Positions 53,421 to 63,733 of a DNA stretch of 64,000 nt are shown in pieces. The DNA comes from Prochilodus magdalenae (lineage: Eukaryota > Chordata > Actinopteri > Characiformes > Prochilodontidae). A program made the translations under genes and the position numbers. The stretch's first letter is position 1. Each line of letters opens with the position of its first letter. The stretch is taken from positions 62,001 to 126,000 of the forward strand of contig JAMWET010000629.1 in the NCBI GenBank assembly GCA_024036415.1, written 5' to 3'. Below the pieces are notes generated by a model. That model did no database searches and had not been told where the DNA came from. It saw nothing but the letters and a program-made list of their open reading frames with translations.

Positions 53421-53825
53421 GTAGATATATAAACACAGTGTTTTACAATTTTTGTTAACATTTTTCTCTTATTTTCTATTCTACATTAAAATTTTATATT
53501 ATATCATAGTTGTTTATCTATAGTCTGACTGAAAGTACTGGTCAGACTACCACTCATCCACTCAGACTTCCCAAAGGCTTAAGGCTGCTCCATACAGGTT
53601 GTGCCACATCACCTCACACAGTGTTCCCAATGTTGACAATGTTTTTAATGAAGTCAGCTGGAAGCAAACAAATTTTGAGCACTGTTAAATTTCTCAGTGT
53701 GTCACAGCACATCATTCCACCATCCCTACTCTGAATTAAACGCATATCAAGACCACAGAAAGCTGCAGTAGATGACATGTGGTTTAACATTTACACTGAG
53801 AATGCCAGTCTTTTAGACAATCAAA
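53421..53825. other. No gene seen
   Basis: Unclassified. Confidence 0.5.
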
Positions 53826-53985
53826 CAGTTGCTGTCTAAAGAAAAACAAGTGTTTCTAAAACAGTGAAGTTACAGAGGAGGGCAAAATGATCTTTACTTT
53901 CAGTGAAAGTTGGTCTGTTTGTATTGCTCAGTTCATCGTGAAATTTTCACACAGTGGAAAGAACAGCAGCTCCAGTATTGCAGTA
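53826..53985. mobile_element. Family C MITE, diverged partial copy
   Basis: 'GTTGCTGTCTAAAGAAAAAC', 'GTGAAGTTACAGAGGAGGGC' and 'TTCACACAGTGGAAAGAACAG' follow the family C left half. The right arm is missing. Confidence 0.55.
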
Positions 53986-54149
53986 CACTGAAAATGACCG
54001 GTACTTGTTTTACGACGAAGTAGTAATGATACGTCGCCTCAGCTAAGTTTGTTAGCGCAGTGTTATCACCTTATTGGTTTCACAAAAATGTTTGAGTAGA
54101 CCTTAAAAACCCTTATAGACACTCTCACTAAAACAAATTTCTAATGAGC

Positions 54150-54465
54150 CACCCTATCCCCCAGGGATATTTCACTTGGACTCTTCCTAGCTCCACCCTC
54201 TCCCCACTACTACAGACACCTGTAGCTGACCCAAGACTCATTAAGACTCAGACTTACATCCCTTTGTGTTCCCGGTCTCCTGGCAGTTTCTGTGTTTTGT
54301 GGGTTTAAGACATTGAACTTTTGTGTTCCTCTCCTGTTTTTGTTTCCTTGTTTTTGATTCTATGAATTTGTTTCTGATGCTGATCTGCTGTGTTTTGACC
54401 CCTGCCTGTTTTGGCTCATATTACTGGACTGTCCTTAATAAAGCCACTCGGCGAATGTCGTTACA
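54150..54465 (+). mobile_element. LTR-like retroelement segment
   Basis: 'CTGACCCAAGACTCATTAAG', a TTTAAG-type box, T-rich blocks 'TTTTGTTTCCTTGTTTTTG' and 'GCTGTGTTTTGACCCC', then 'CCTTAATAAAGCC' (poly(A) signal) and 'GTCGTTACA' at the right edge. Same layout as the segments at 31.2 and 37.6 kb. Left boundary uncertain. Confidence 0.4.
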
Positions 54466-54591
54466 GCACTGGTGTACTGGCCTGCAGAGTGACCCCATCT
54501 ATTAGAAGATGTGCATTTATGATCATCCCCCTATTAGTAGTTAATCTGACATGTTGGACACGTTAACTCCTAACCAATGGAAGGGTTAATT

Positions 54592-55042
54592 TCGATCACG
54601 GAGCCTCCACACAGGATTTACTGGTGGTCCCCAACAAAACAAAAGCAGGACTCGTCAGTGAAGACAACCTGCTGCAATTCTGAGTCATTTTATGAAACTC
54701 TGACTCAACACCTTTGCAGTTTCTGGCGACGTTGGCATGGTGTTAGGGGCAGTCATCGTAACAGTGTGCGTGCATGTAGCTCTGTGTTATGAGGCCATCT
54801 GCAAATGGAGCTGGCGCTAACGGGACAACTCAAGGAGGACATCGCTGCTCGCTGGATGACCACAATTGTGGCTGTTGGGTCAGGCAGGTACAGTGATTTG
54901 GACTGTCCTTGCTTACGTCACTACTCGGCTGAGTGTGAAACTTGAATCATTCCCTTGTCTTACAGTGTCAGCCATACTCACCATGTGTCATTCCCGTTTA
55001 TTAATTCCTTCTGGGTGCAACTATTCTTTTGAGTGTACATTA
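54592..55042 (-). mobile_element. Family B head half, copy 7
   Basis: Minus-strand order from the right end: 'AAAAGAATAGTTGCACCCAG', 'AAGTTTCACACTCAGCCG', 'GACCCAACAGCCACAATTG', 'ACATGCACGCACACTGTTAC', 'AACACCATGCCAACGTCGCC', then 'TTCACTGACGAGTCCTGC' (first catalytic Asp). Ends near 54592 before the internal junction. Confidence 0.75.
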
Positions 55043-55331
55043 ATTGAAAATGCTAGCTGCCCTCAACACTGTGTTAATGCTTCATAATAACTACACAACA
55101 AGAAATGATTAAAAAATGATCTGGAATAAATTCTTGATTTATTGACATCCATTGAAAGTTATTGATATTTATTTACCTCCTATGAAGTCAAAGAGTGTAG
55201 AGCCATATATCCTGACAAGCTATGAAAACAAAAAGGTATGTGTATGTATGTCTGGTTATGAGCAGGCTATGGGTAATACCTTAAAAATGAATATCGTTAG
55301 TGTGAGAGAGTCAGATCGTTCTGTCAGTCTA

Positions 55332-55333
<2 letters not shown>
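55043..55333. other. No gene seen
   Basis: Unclassified. Confidence 0.5.
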
Positions 55334-55387
<54 letters not shown>

Positions 55388-55543
55388 TTTCTCTCTCTCT
55401 CTTATCTCTCTCTCTCTTCTCTCTCTCTCTTTCTTTCTCTACCTCTCTCCCTCTCTCTCTCATCTTTCTCTCTCTCTCTTATCTCTCTCTCTCTTTGTTT
55501 CTCTACCTCTCTCTCTATCTCTCTCTCTCTCTTATCTCTCTCC

Positions 55544-55574
<31 letters not shown>

Positions 55575-55684
55575 TATCTCTTTATCTCTTTCTCTATCTC
55601 TTTATCTCTCTCTCTATCTCTCTCACTCTCTCTTTCTCTATCTCTCTTTCTCTATCTCTTTCTCTCTCTCTATCTCTTTCTCTA

Positions 55685-55756
<72 letters not shown>

Positions 55757-55792
55757 CTCTCTCTCTTTCTCTATCTCTCTCTATCTTTTTCT
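55334..55792. repeat. Very long CT-rich microsatellite (~460 bp)
   Basis: Almost uninterrupted CTCTCT with TAT and TTT variants (CTATCTCT, CTTTCTCT, CTTATCTC). It keeps several frames open, giving 220- and 133-codon Leu/Ser ORFs that are artefacts. This is by far the longest simple repeat in the window. Confidence 0.98.
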
Positions 55793-55899
55793 TCATTCTT
55801 GTGTACAATACTGATTATCTCCGTGTCCAGTCCGCGTATCACCTAATTCTACAGGCAGCTAATAAACCAAATGAACTACGTGAACCCACCCTATGACCA
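55793..55899. other. No gene seen
   Basis: Short unclassified flank. Confidence 0.5.
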
Positions 55900-56330
55900 C
55901 CTAGTTGAGTTTTAATGACATCGCTCAAAATAAAACACCTTGGGAGAAGCCGGAGTGAAAAACATTGTGTGGGCACACTTTGTATTTGCTTCTGCATGAT
56001 ATAATTGCAAGGCTTGACTGGCGCATTGGCTGAGACATGAGAAAAGCTCCATTTCATGTCAACAAAACCCAAACCCACAATACCCCAGACATTAATTTCC
56101 AGCTCATGCTGCAGGAGCTCGCTGCAGCCATGCTCTTTTTTGGAGTTGTTTTGTGTCAGTTGTCGATGCTCTCTTGGCAAAGCGTGCACAGATGAAATTG
56201 CCTTGATTTCACACGCAGACAAATTCCCCAGAGGTCCTGCTGGATCATAAGCACAGAGAAGGAATTATTAAAGAAGCTGAGCTAAAGCCGGCTGCTGGGA
56301 GTTCATTCGATGTGAAGAGTAGCCAGTAGC
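55900..56330. promoter_or_regulatory. Candidate conserved non-coding element
   Basis: A repeat-free ~430-bp block with 'GAGTTTTAATGACATCGC', 'GATATAATTGCAAGGC', 'CCAGACATTAATTTCCAGC', 'GATGAAATTGCCTTGATTTC' and 'GGAATTATTAAAGAAGC'. It stays open in two frames for over 380 bp, yet the peptides are unrecognised. Non-coding conservation is the more likely explanation, untested. Confidence 0.3.
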
Positions 56331-57239
56331 CAGGGTGCCCTTCTTTAATGCTTGTGTTATTTGATTAAAATTTATGGAATAAAGAAATGATACTTATATT
56401 AATTGAGCCTCTTACTATTTTACAATTTATATATTTTATATATTATAAGTTAATTAAAAAATGATAAAAATTTTTATAGTGTATATATTTTCATTTTATT
56501 TGGTCTCAAAAAACAACAGAATCACTTTTTCCAGCCTACAATGTTTTAGCCACATCTGCTCACACAGAAGTTATAAGATGTGTTTCACCAGAACTGCTTT
56601 TCCAATAATTATAACCCAGTTATGATATTTTGCATGTCACTTCTAAAATCAAACAGCCTTTAATTCTGCTGTTTAATTCTAAGGGATGAACAGAGGTTGG
56701 AATAAAAATATGCATAGCTTGTTATTGTTGAGTAAACAAAATGTTGCCCTTTAAAAATGCTCAATAATGTATAGATTGCTCAATTAGCAATGTAATTGCT
56801 AGACATTGTCAGTGCTAATAAGGCGTAAATAAGCCCCTGAGACCTAGTTAGTAATGAATTGTAAATTGTTGCCCCAGTTTTTCATCAATTTGGTCTTCAA
56901 GATTTTTTGTGTGGGCGTGAAAACATGGCTTGATGACACACTGGAGCCATACACTGCATGATCCCCCCTAACACTGTAGCATTATGAAATGCCAGTGCTC
57001 TTTAGACAGCGGGTTTTAGTAGCCAAGCCTACCTGACTTCAAGACTATGTGATGGCGCAGTGTCTCCGGGCAATATGTTAGCCAGAACCTTGCCTAAATG
57101 TTCTACTGTAACAGATAATTATAGGTAGCCTCATACGTAAACCTCTAGGTAGGATGTTTTAATAACTGAAAGCTCTTTTAATAGCTTTAATTAAAAATCA
57201 CCACCAGCACTAAACAGATCTGGTTGTCTTTTATTTTTG
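56331..57239. other. A+T-rich, no gene seen
   Basis: Unclassified. Bases 56370-56480 are strongly A+T-rich. 'TTTTAATAGCTTTAATTAAA' near 57177-57197 is another TAAT-rich spot. Confidence 0.5.
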
Positions 57240-57690
57240 CCAGCTTCTGGTTCAAATTTATTTTGTGGAGTATGCATATTCTCCCCACGTCTGCGTGGGC
57301 TTCCTCCAGGTGCTTCAGTTAACTCCCACGGTCAAAATGTCTTGACATGCAGTCAGGCTGACTGGAGATGCTAAATTGCTCCTAGGGTTGACTGTGTGTG
57401 CGTGTGTGTGTGTGTGCGTGCATGTGTGTGTGTGTGTGCGTGCGTGCATGTGTGTGCGGGTGAGTGCGTGTGTGTGTGCGTGTGTGTGTGTGTGTGTGCG
57501 GGTGTGTGCGTTTGTGTGTGTGTGTGTGCGGGTGTGTGCGTTTGTGTGTGTGCGTGTGTGTGTGCGTGTGTGTATTTCTGTGTGTTTGCCCTGTGAAAGC
57601 CTGCCCAAGATGTTTCCTGCTTTCCACCCAATAAGTCCAGTAAGTGCTGGGATAGGCTTTAGCACCCCCCATGACTAGGATGGCCACATA
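57240..57690 (+). mobile_element. DANA/HE1-type SINE, copy 3, with expanded GT tract
   Basis: 'GTGGAGTATGCATATTCTCC', 'CACGTCTGCGTGGGCTTCCT', 'CATGCAGTCAGGCTGACTGG', then a GT-rich tract, then the SINE 3' part 'CCTGCCCAAGATGTTTCCTG', 'CTTTCCACCCAATAAG', 'GGATAGGCTTTAGC'. The tRNA-like head is missing. Confidence 0.75.
57390..57588. repeat. (GT)n-rich microsatellite inside a SINE
   Basis: GT repeats with regularly spaced GC and GGGT interruptions, including a ~36-bp higher-order unit ('GTGTGTGCGGGTGTGTGCG', TTTGTGTGTGT) present about twice. It yields overlapping ORFs on both strands that are artefacts. Confidence 0.95.
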
Positions 57691-57830
57691 TCCTGGTGCA
57701 ATACCTGGACGGACACCTACTAGTCCTCTTTTCAGGATGAACTATTTCAAATATTAATTTGCAAAAATATGTGTGCCATTGGCTCACGTCTGTGTCAAAA
57801 CACATGCCTTGCATTTCATTGGTTTAACAA

Positions 57831-58112
57831 GGTCATGTGACATTGTGACTCGCCTACCGGCTAACCACAGATCAGCCCAACAAATGCTAGTCGATTAGTA
57901 AAGTCCCGTCTGACTCACGCATGTCATCCATTCTATCCAATTAGGCGAGTAAATCAATCATATATGTGTTACACAGGTAGGTTATGATTTTAACTCTGTT
58001 CTAGTATCGTGCCCACAAGCCCCCCACCCCCCTATGATGTCCTCCTTTTCTGGGTGGAATGTCCATTACTCGTTGGCCACATAAGTTTTAAAGCTTGAAG
58101 TGAACTTCAGAC
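57831..58112. repeat. Direct repeat pair L, copy 1
   Basis: About 280 bp nearly identical to 63457-63733: 'GTGACTCGCCTACCGGCTAA', 'AGTAAAGTCCCGTCTGAC', 'TCCATTCTATCCAATTAGG', 'GGTTATGATTTTAACTCTG', 'ATGATGTCCTCCTTTT' and 'TTTTAAAGCTTGAAGT'. Upstream of copy 1, 'ATGGCCACATATCCTGG' (57680) is partly the inverse of the right end 'TGGCCACATAAG', so it may be the end of a DNA element. Confidence 0.85.
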
Positions 58113-59042
58113 CCTAAACATGCCTTGACTGATTGATTGTGTTTCTGATAATGGGAAATTTCAGGAAATCAGATGATTCGCAGAGCCTTTGCTTCCTGTG
58201 GGAGTTAAGGCATTCAAAAGAATGTTAAGAGTGTGGGGTCTTGGTGGCTGTGGCTGTCTGGAGCTGTGGAGGACTGGAGTTAAAAAGGGGTGAGGCACGG
58301 TGACATTTAATGCGCTCGAGCTATTTACACTGACATTTTCACTCTTCTGTTTTGTGCTAATGCCACAGCAGCTAGCATGATGACAGCTAATGCCACAGTG
58401 ATGCGGCCTCGCCTCCATTTGTCACCTGCCACCATAACAAGCTAATTAGAGTACAGCGTATCCCGGCCACTCCATTGGCTACTGCCCCACTCACGACTCT
58501 GACAGTGCTGTTAACGGCTTGCCTGCTTCTGTTTAACCACTGTTCCTCTGCCTGTCTCTCAGGCACACACCCGTACACACACAAAGCTCCTCTGACTATA
58601 GATATCCACAGCACTGAGGTAAGGCTAGCTATATTTACCCTGACCAAAATGACGATTTTTATGTGAGGTGCATGGACCGCCAGTGCCAGTAAGTATTTCA
58701 CTGCTCCCTTTAGGATTACTTTATATAAACAAAGATAATTCTAGATTCCAAAACAGACTGTAAAACACAGTGACTGCACATATCAGTCGAGTTCTGCGCT
58801 AAAGCACCAGGTTATTAGATACATAAAGAATCTCTGGGCGGCTTGGGAACCACAGCGCACTGTAGAGATCACAAGCCCAGGTCCTGAAGATCTACTTTGC
58901 ATCAGATTCTGGTTGCACACACAATGGGCCGTAGCTGCTCTAGCTCTTCAAAATAAATACTATATAAAAAATACCAAGAAATTTCAGAAGTCTTTGATTG
59001 GCTTGGTCATATGCATCAGTGGAAAGTACAAAAACAATGCAT
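58113..59042. other. No supported gene
   Basis: Unclassified, including a repeat-free block at 58300-58680 that could be regulatory. Confidence 0.45.
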
Positions 59043-59830
59043 TAAAGGAGCAGTGTGTGAGATTTAGTGGGATCTATTAGCAGGAATGGAATATAAGACA
59101 CTCAATATAGTAGACCATTGTCACAAAAATAGTTGCATCCAGAAGAATCAACCAACAGGAATTAGATGTATGATGTATTGGTGACGACTGACCTTAACAC
59201 CACATCAGCAACTGATAATCAAAGACTGCAATGGTAATGTCCCAGACTGATGGAGTGACAGAAAGACGGTGGGTCAACTTCAGTGACGAGTCCCGCATTT
59301 GTCTTGGTGGAGACGACCAGTGAATCTGTAGGCACCGTGGTCAGCACCAAGATGAACGGATTGCCGTCATGCATCACACATCCAGAAGGCCTGGTGTCAC
59401 TCCACTTCCATCCCTACCTAAAATCTGCAGGAACTGTGTGAGAATATTTGAGCTGCATGGGATGGATTATCACAGGACACCATTAGGAACCTCTACAACT
59501 CCATGCCGAGACGTCTGGCTTGTTGTGTTAACAAATATGGCGGCCCAACACCATACTTTCTTCAGGGTGCAACTATTATTTTGTCCATGAGTACAAACAA
59601 AACTTCATTTGTGCATATTTACATGTACCTACAAATCACTATGTTTTTGTTCTTTTAGAATAAGCCCTTAATGCAGACATAGGAGGAGGCTGCCATGTGG
59701 AGCTGCAAATGTTGCTACAGTAACTGGCGGTAAAGAGTGCCCTTCACATTTTTACACTGGAGCAGCAGCTCAAATTCGGTGTCACTGTATCATCTGCTGT
59801 AAGACATAGAAGTAAGAAGAATCCTTGTTG
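59043..59830. mobile_element. Family H non-autonomous element, interrupted by family B
   Basis: Left end 'TTAAAGGAGCAGTGTGTGAG', 'GATTTAGTGGGATCTATTAG'. After the family B insertion it resumes with 'CACTATGTTTTTGTTCTTTT', 'AGAATAAGCCCTTAATGC', 'GCTGCCATGTGGAGCTGC' and 'GTTGCTACAGTAACTGGCGG'. This order is that of a common teleost repeat recognised from memory. Its right end is not clear. Confidence 0.55.
59112..59592 (+). mobile_element. Family B deletion derivative, copy 8 (short)
   Basis: Left end 'AAAAATAGTTGCATCCAGAAG', right end 'GGTGCAACTATTATTTTGTCC'. Contains 'CTTCAGTGACGAGTCCCGC' and 'TTTGTCTTGGTGGAGACGACC' (first catalytic Asp region), the family junction 'CCAGAAGGCCTGGTGTCAC', and the C-terminal relic ending 'ATGGCGGCCCAACACCATAC'. 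About 480 bp because part of the head is also missing. Confidence 0.82.
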
Positions 59831-59957
59831 AAGTGTCTCACCATGTATCAGTAGCTCTGTGCATAAAACTTTATCCACTTAAGATTATTGCACATTGTCC
59901 TTATCCTTATTAAATCTATTAAATCATTCAGCCTTATCCTAATTACATTAGTTTCTT

Positions 59958-60830
59958 ATTTCAGCATTTACTTTCTGGTACTAACATTCAGCTTCTTATT
60001 CACCAGCTTCTTGTCTGTATTTTCCAATTCCACCTTAAATGGTGCAGCAATTTATTCATGACATTCAGCTGCTCATTTACCAGCTTCTTGTTTGTATTTT
60101 CCCAGTCCACCTTAAATGGTGCAGCATGTACATCCTGGCAGTAATATTCAGCTTTCTCATCAACAGCTTCTTGTTTGTATTTTCCCAGTCCACCTTAAAT
60201 GGTGCAGCATTTACATCCTGGCACTGATATTCAGCTTTCTCATCAACAGCTTCTTGTTTGTATTTTCCCAGTCCACCTTAAATGGTGCAGCATTTACATC
60301 CTGGCACTGATATTCAGCTTACTCATCAACAGCTTCTTGTTTGTATTTTCCCAGTCCACCTTAAATGGTGCAGCATGTACATCCTGGCAGTAATATTCAG
60401 CTTTCTCATGGTGCAGCATGTACATCCTGGCAGTAATATTCAGCTTTCTCATCAACAGCTTCTTGTTTGTATTTTCCCAGTCCACCTTACATGGTGCAGC
60501 ATTTACATCCTGGCAGTAATATTCAGCTTTCTCATCAACAGCTTCTTGTTTGTATTTTCCCAGTCCACCTTAAATGGTGCAGCATTTACATCCTGGCACT
60601 GATATTCAGCTTACTCATCAACAGCTTGTTTGTATTTTCCCAGTCCACCTTAAATGGTGCAGCATTTACTTCCTGGCACTGATATTCAGCTTTCTCATCA
60701 ACAGCTTCTTGTTTGTATTTTTCCAGTCCACCTTAAATGGTGCAGCATTTACTTCCTGGGACTGACACTCAGCTTCTTATACACCAGTTTCTTGTTTGGT
60801 TTTCTCATTCCACCTTAAGCAGCATGTAAT
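59958..60830. repeat. 83-bp tandem repeat array, ~10 units
   Basis: Unit start 'ATGGTGCAGCATTTACATCC', later 'ATTCAGCTTTCTCATCAACA', 'GCTTCTTGTTTGTATTTTCC' and 'CAGTCCACCTTAA'. Unit starts: 60039, 60116, 60199, 60282, 60365, 60408 (after a 44-bp partial unit), 60491, 60574, 60654 and 60737, with a diverged unit at each edge. The central units are nearly identical. Since 83 is not a multiple of three, ORFs of 62-106 codons arise in all frames. They are not genes. Confidence 0.95.
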
Positions 60831-60884
60831 AATGCATTGGGAAACACATATAAACACCATTATCACCACTATTAAACACCAATA

Positions 60885-60945
60885 TCGACATTTAAGGTGG
60901 AATGGGAAAAATACGAAAAGGATGCTGGCAAATATCCTTATGGGA
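60885..60945. repeat. Inverted partial unit beside the 83-bp array
   Basis: 'TTTAAGGTGGAATGGGAAAA' and 'ATACGAAAAGGATGCTGG' are the inverse of the array segment 'CCAGCTTCTTG...TATTTTCC..TTCCACCTTAA'. The array and this piece may be the two ends of one DNA element. Confidence 0.7.
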
Positions 60946-61339
60946 AAATATTACTAACGTTAAAAGAATAATTGGGATAGCTTGATAGTCTAAATCAGCT
61001 TAGCAGGGGTGATATTAAGCTTGTCTTCTCAGGATAAAACTTTCTTGTTACGTGTTGGCTCACATACGTTAGACTGGTCCGCCAATTTGGTTCACATACT
61101 GTATACAGTGACCTTTCCTGAAATGACAGAGCTGGCAGACAGACCAATTAGCTTACTAACCTTAAGCTCACATTGGAAAATAGACATTTTCGTGTTGTCA
61201 TTTTTCCTCAGGCATGAACAGCTCCAAATTATCCTCCTTCACTGTGTAAAATGCAATAATAGTAAGATTCTTTAGCTGTGCAGCTCTAGGTTCATCAGAC
61301 TTTTAAAATGATTCTAACAAAATAAGCCAAATTCTTTCA
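60946..61339. other. No gene seen
   Basis: Unclassified. Confidence 0.5.
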
Positions 61340-61700
61340 TATCGTTCGGGTTCAAGAGGCTTTGTTGTCATTTCAGCTATTTACAAGTACACAGTGAAGC
61401 GAAACAGAGCTCCAGGATCATGGTGTAACACAATGACACAAGTGCAAAGCAATACAGTATCCACAGTGCAGGCCAAAAAGTGCAATTAATACAAAAGACA
61501 TACAATAAATACAAAGAGCGAGTACAGGACAGATATGGTGCATGGTACTGAGAATATGTTGGGCAAGGACAGTTCAAAGAAGGATGTAATATCAGATTCA
61601 AGCTTTATTGGCCATGTATGTTCACACATATAAAGAATTTGTCTTGTCATGGTGATGAAGTTCATTCTTTCTTGCACTGAAGGGAGAGCCATGAAAACAG
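61340..61700 (-). mobile_element. Rex1-like LINE 3' UTR fragments
   Basis: Minus strand: 'TTTTGTATTAATTGCACTTT', 'TGCACTGTGGATACTGTATT', 'GATCCTGGAGCTCTGTTTCG', ending 'GAAATGACAACAAAGCCTCTT', the usual 3' end of Rex1-like fish LINEs. A second tail-like piece, 'TCAAGCTTTATTGGCCATG', lies at 61598-61616. No coding sequence. Confidence 0.5.
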
Positions 61701-62440
61701 GATTGAGTTTATATTAAGGCAATCGCAGTTGAGTCTTATACATGAGATTATACATGAGGGGTGTTGTTTCACCAGACGGCCAACTCTCCTAAGCAATAAA
61801 TGGCCTAAAGGTATTTGACCTTTAACCTACAGCTATATACCCCTAGGCTAACCCTTTCCCAGGACTCATTCTGTCAAAAATGCATAAAACGTTCTGTCCC
61901 AGGAAAGCAGCTCTTCACAGAGGGTTACAAATGGCAAAACCCACAAGCAATATGTAGCATTATTGAACTAATATACTGCAGTGGTATCATGAAAATATAG
62001 ATATCTGATATCTGTAACATTAGCTCACGGTGTACAAAGTGACAAGAGTGACAAGACTTCACAAAATATAAAACATACATCCCTAATACACACACACACA
62101 CACACACACAATACCATACATACCTGTAAACCTTACATTGTGTTGTATATAAATAAATAAGGATTGCAGTACAGCCAGAACAGGAAGTGAGAAGTGAAAT
62201 AGTCCAGACTATGGACAATGTATGTGTTTATGTAATCGGAGATAAATAAGAGCAATGTGGACTGTTATGTGGATTGTAGTGGTCAGCTGTTCATAAGTAT
62301 GATATACCATGACAGTGAGAAGCAACCAGAATGACATGAGTCCAGTATGTGACACAGTATTCTAGCAGCTGATATTGTTTAGGAGTTGTGCAAAAATGCA
62401 AGTAGTTGGGTATATAACTCTAAAGGAGAGAGCTGTGCAT
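61701..62440. other. No gene; short CA microsatellite
   Basis: CA run at 62089-62110. The rest is unclassified. Confidence 0.5.
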
Positions 62441-62995
62441 CTGGATTCAGTCCCACTCTTTAAGTCTTGGCTTAAAACCTGCCTGTTCAGTTGAGCCTTT
62501 GATAAATTGTTTTCCTACCAATCTGTCAAAACTAATTGTCTACTGCCAAAACTCTGTGACCTGCTATGGAACTACTGCCCATCCTGTGCGCTCTGATGCC
62601 ATGGCTTTACCTGCCTCGGCTGAGTGCCACTGCCTTCCTGCTGACCAGTTTTCCTACCATTAAGCCTCTTCTGGTCTTGTGCTGTTAGGAGGCCTCATGC
62701 TATTTAATAAAAGACAAATCTGACATTTCTTCCTCTGCCTCAAAACACCTTTCCTATTTATTCTCTATAACTGTAACCTCTGATCCTTTTCCTGTTTGTT
62801 TGTTATAAGGGGTCGACATGAGGAGTTGCCGTTTTGAGGCTCGGTTACTCTTGAGGTTTCTTCTTCTTGCTCAGAGGGAGTTTCTCCTTGCCACTGTCGC
62901 CTCTGGCTTGCTCAATGGGGGCTTGGGCGCAGATTTTCTGTAAAGTTGCTTTGTGACAGCATCTGATGTGAAGGGTGGTATATAAATAAATTTGA
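62441..62995 (+). mobile_element. L2-type LINE 3' end
   Basis: Starts with a C-terminal peptide relic 'DSVPLFKSWLKTCLFS' and TGA (compare L2-clade ends of the form FK-R-LKT-LF). A ~490-bp 3' UTR follows, ending 'GGTTACTCTTGAGGTTTCTT', 'CAGAGGGAGTTTCTCCTTGC', 'TTGCTTTGTGACAGCATCTG' and 'TATATAAATAAATTTGACTT'. Strongly 5'-truncated. Confidence 0.8.
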
Positions 62996-63456
62996 CTTCG
63001 CTAGTTACGTTTCCAGAGGTATTTTGACACAAATATTAAACCAAACTCTGCTCACCTGCTGAGAACTGCAGGACCGTGAACCGCTTAAAAGAAGCACCAG
63101 ACACTGTAATGATGTAACTTAAGGCAAAGTTCAACTTAAAAACACATTGTGCCTCAAACAATAGAGAAGCACACCAATTTTCAGCCCAATCAATCCATCC
63201 TTAGTCATAAACGTATTCCAATTTATCCCCTGTGATAAAACTATCAAATCATTTTGCATTAGTTTTAAATTTTACTTTTAATAATCATCAAATCTTTGGT
63301 ATTTTTCACTTTAGTAATGCAGTCTAGTTTTAGACACTGGATTTGGTCTAAGAACTTGTTGTTGATGACTTTCAGGATCTCTGAAACTCTGATTCAAACT
63401 GATACAGCAGAACCACCATTGTAAGAATAACCATAGAGGTGTTTATAGCTGCACAT
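62996..63456. other. No gene seen
   Basis: Unclassified. Confidence 0.5.
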
Positions 63457-63733
63457 GGTCATGTGACATTGTGACTCGCCTACCGGCTAACCCCAGATCA
63501 GCCCTCCAAATGCTAGTCAATTAGTAAAGTCCCGTCTGACGCACGTCATCCATTCTATCCAATTAGGTGAGTAAATCAATCATATGTGTTACACAGGTAG
63601 GTTATGATTTTAACTCTGTTCTAGTATAATGCCCGTAAGCCCCCGCATCCCCCTATGATGTCCTCCTTTTGTGGGTGGAATGTCCATTACTCGTTGTCCA
63701 CATAAGTTTTAAAGCTTGAAGTAAACTTCAGAC
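63457..63733. repeat. Direct repeat pair L, copy 2
   Basis: Partner of 57831-58112 in the same orientation, 5.6 kb downstream. About twenty differences, mostly substitutions and 1-3 base gaps, over about 280 bp. Confidence 0.85.

Noticed and set aside
55152..55814. 220-codon Leu/Ser-rich ORF
   Set aside because: It is a translation of the CT microsatellite.
57315..57687. Overlapping ORFs of up to 116 codons on both strands
   Set aside because: They are His/Thr or Cys/Val repeats from the GT tract inside a SINE.
60039..60765. Series of 62-106 codon ORFs starting MVQH
   Set aside because: They arise in all frames from the 83-bp tandem repeat, whose length is not a multiple of three.
60039..60820. 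CRISPR-like array
   Set aside because: Units are contiguous with no unique spacers, and the genome is vertebrate. It is a minisatellite.
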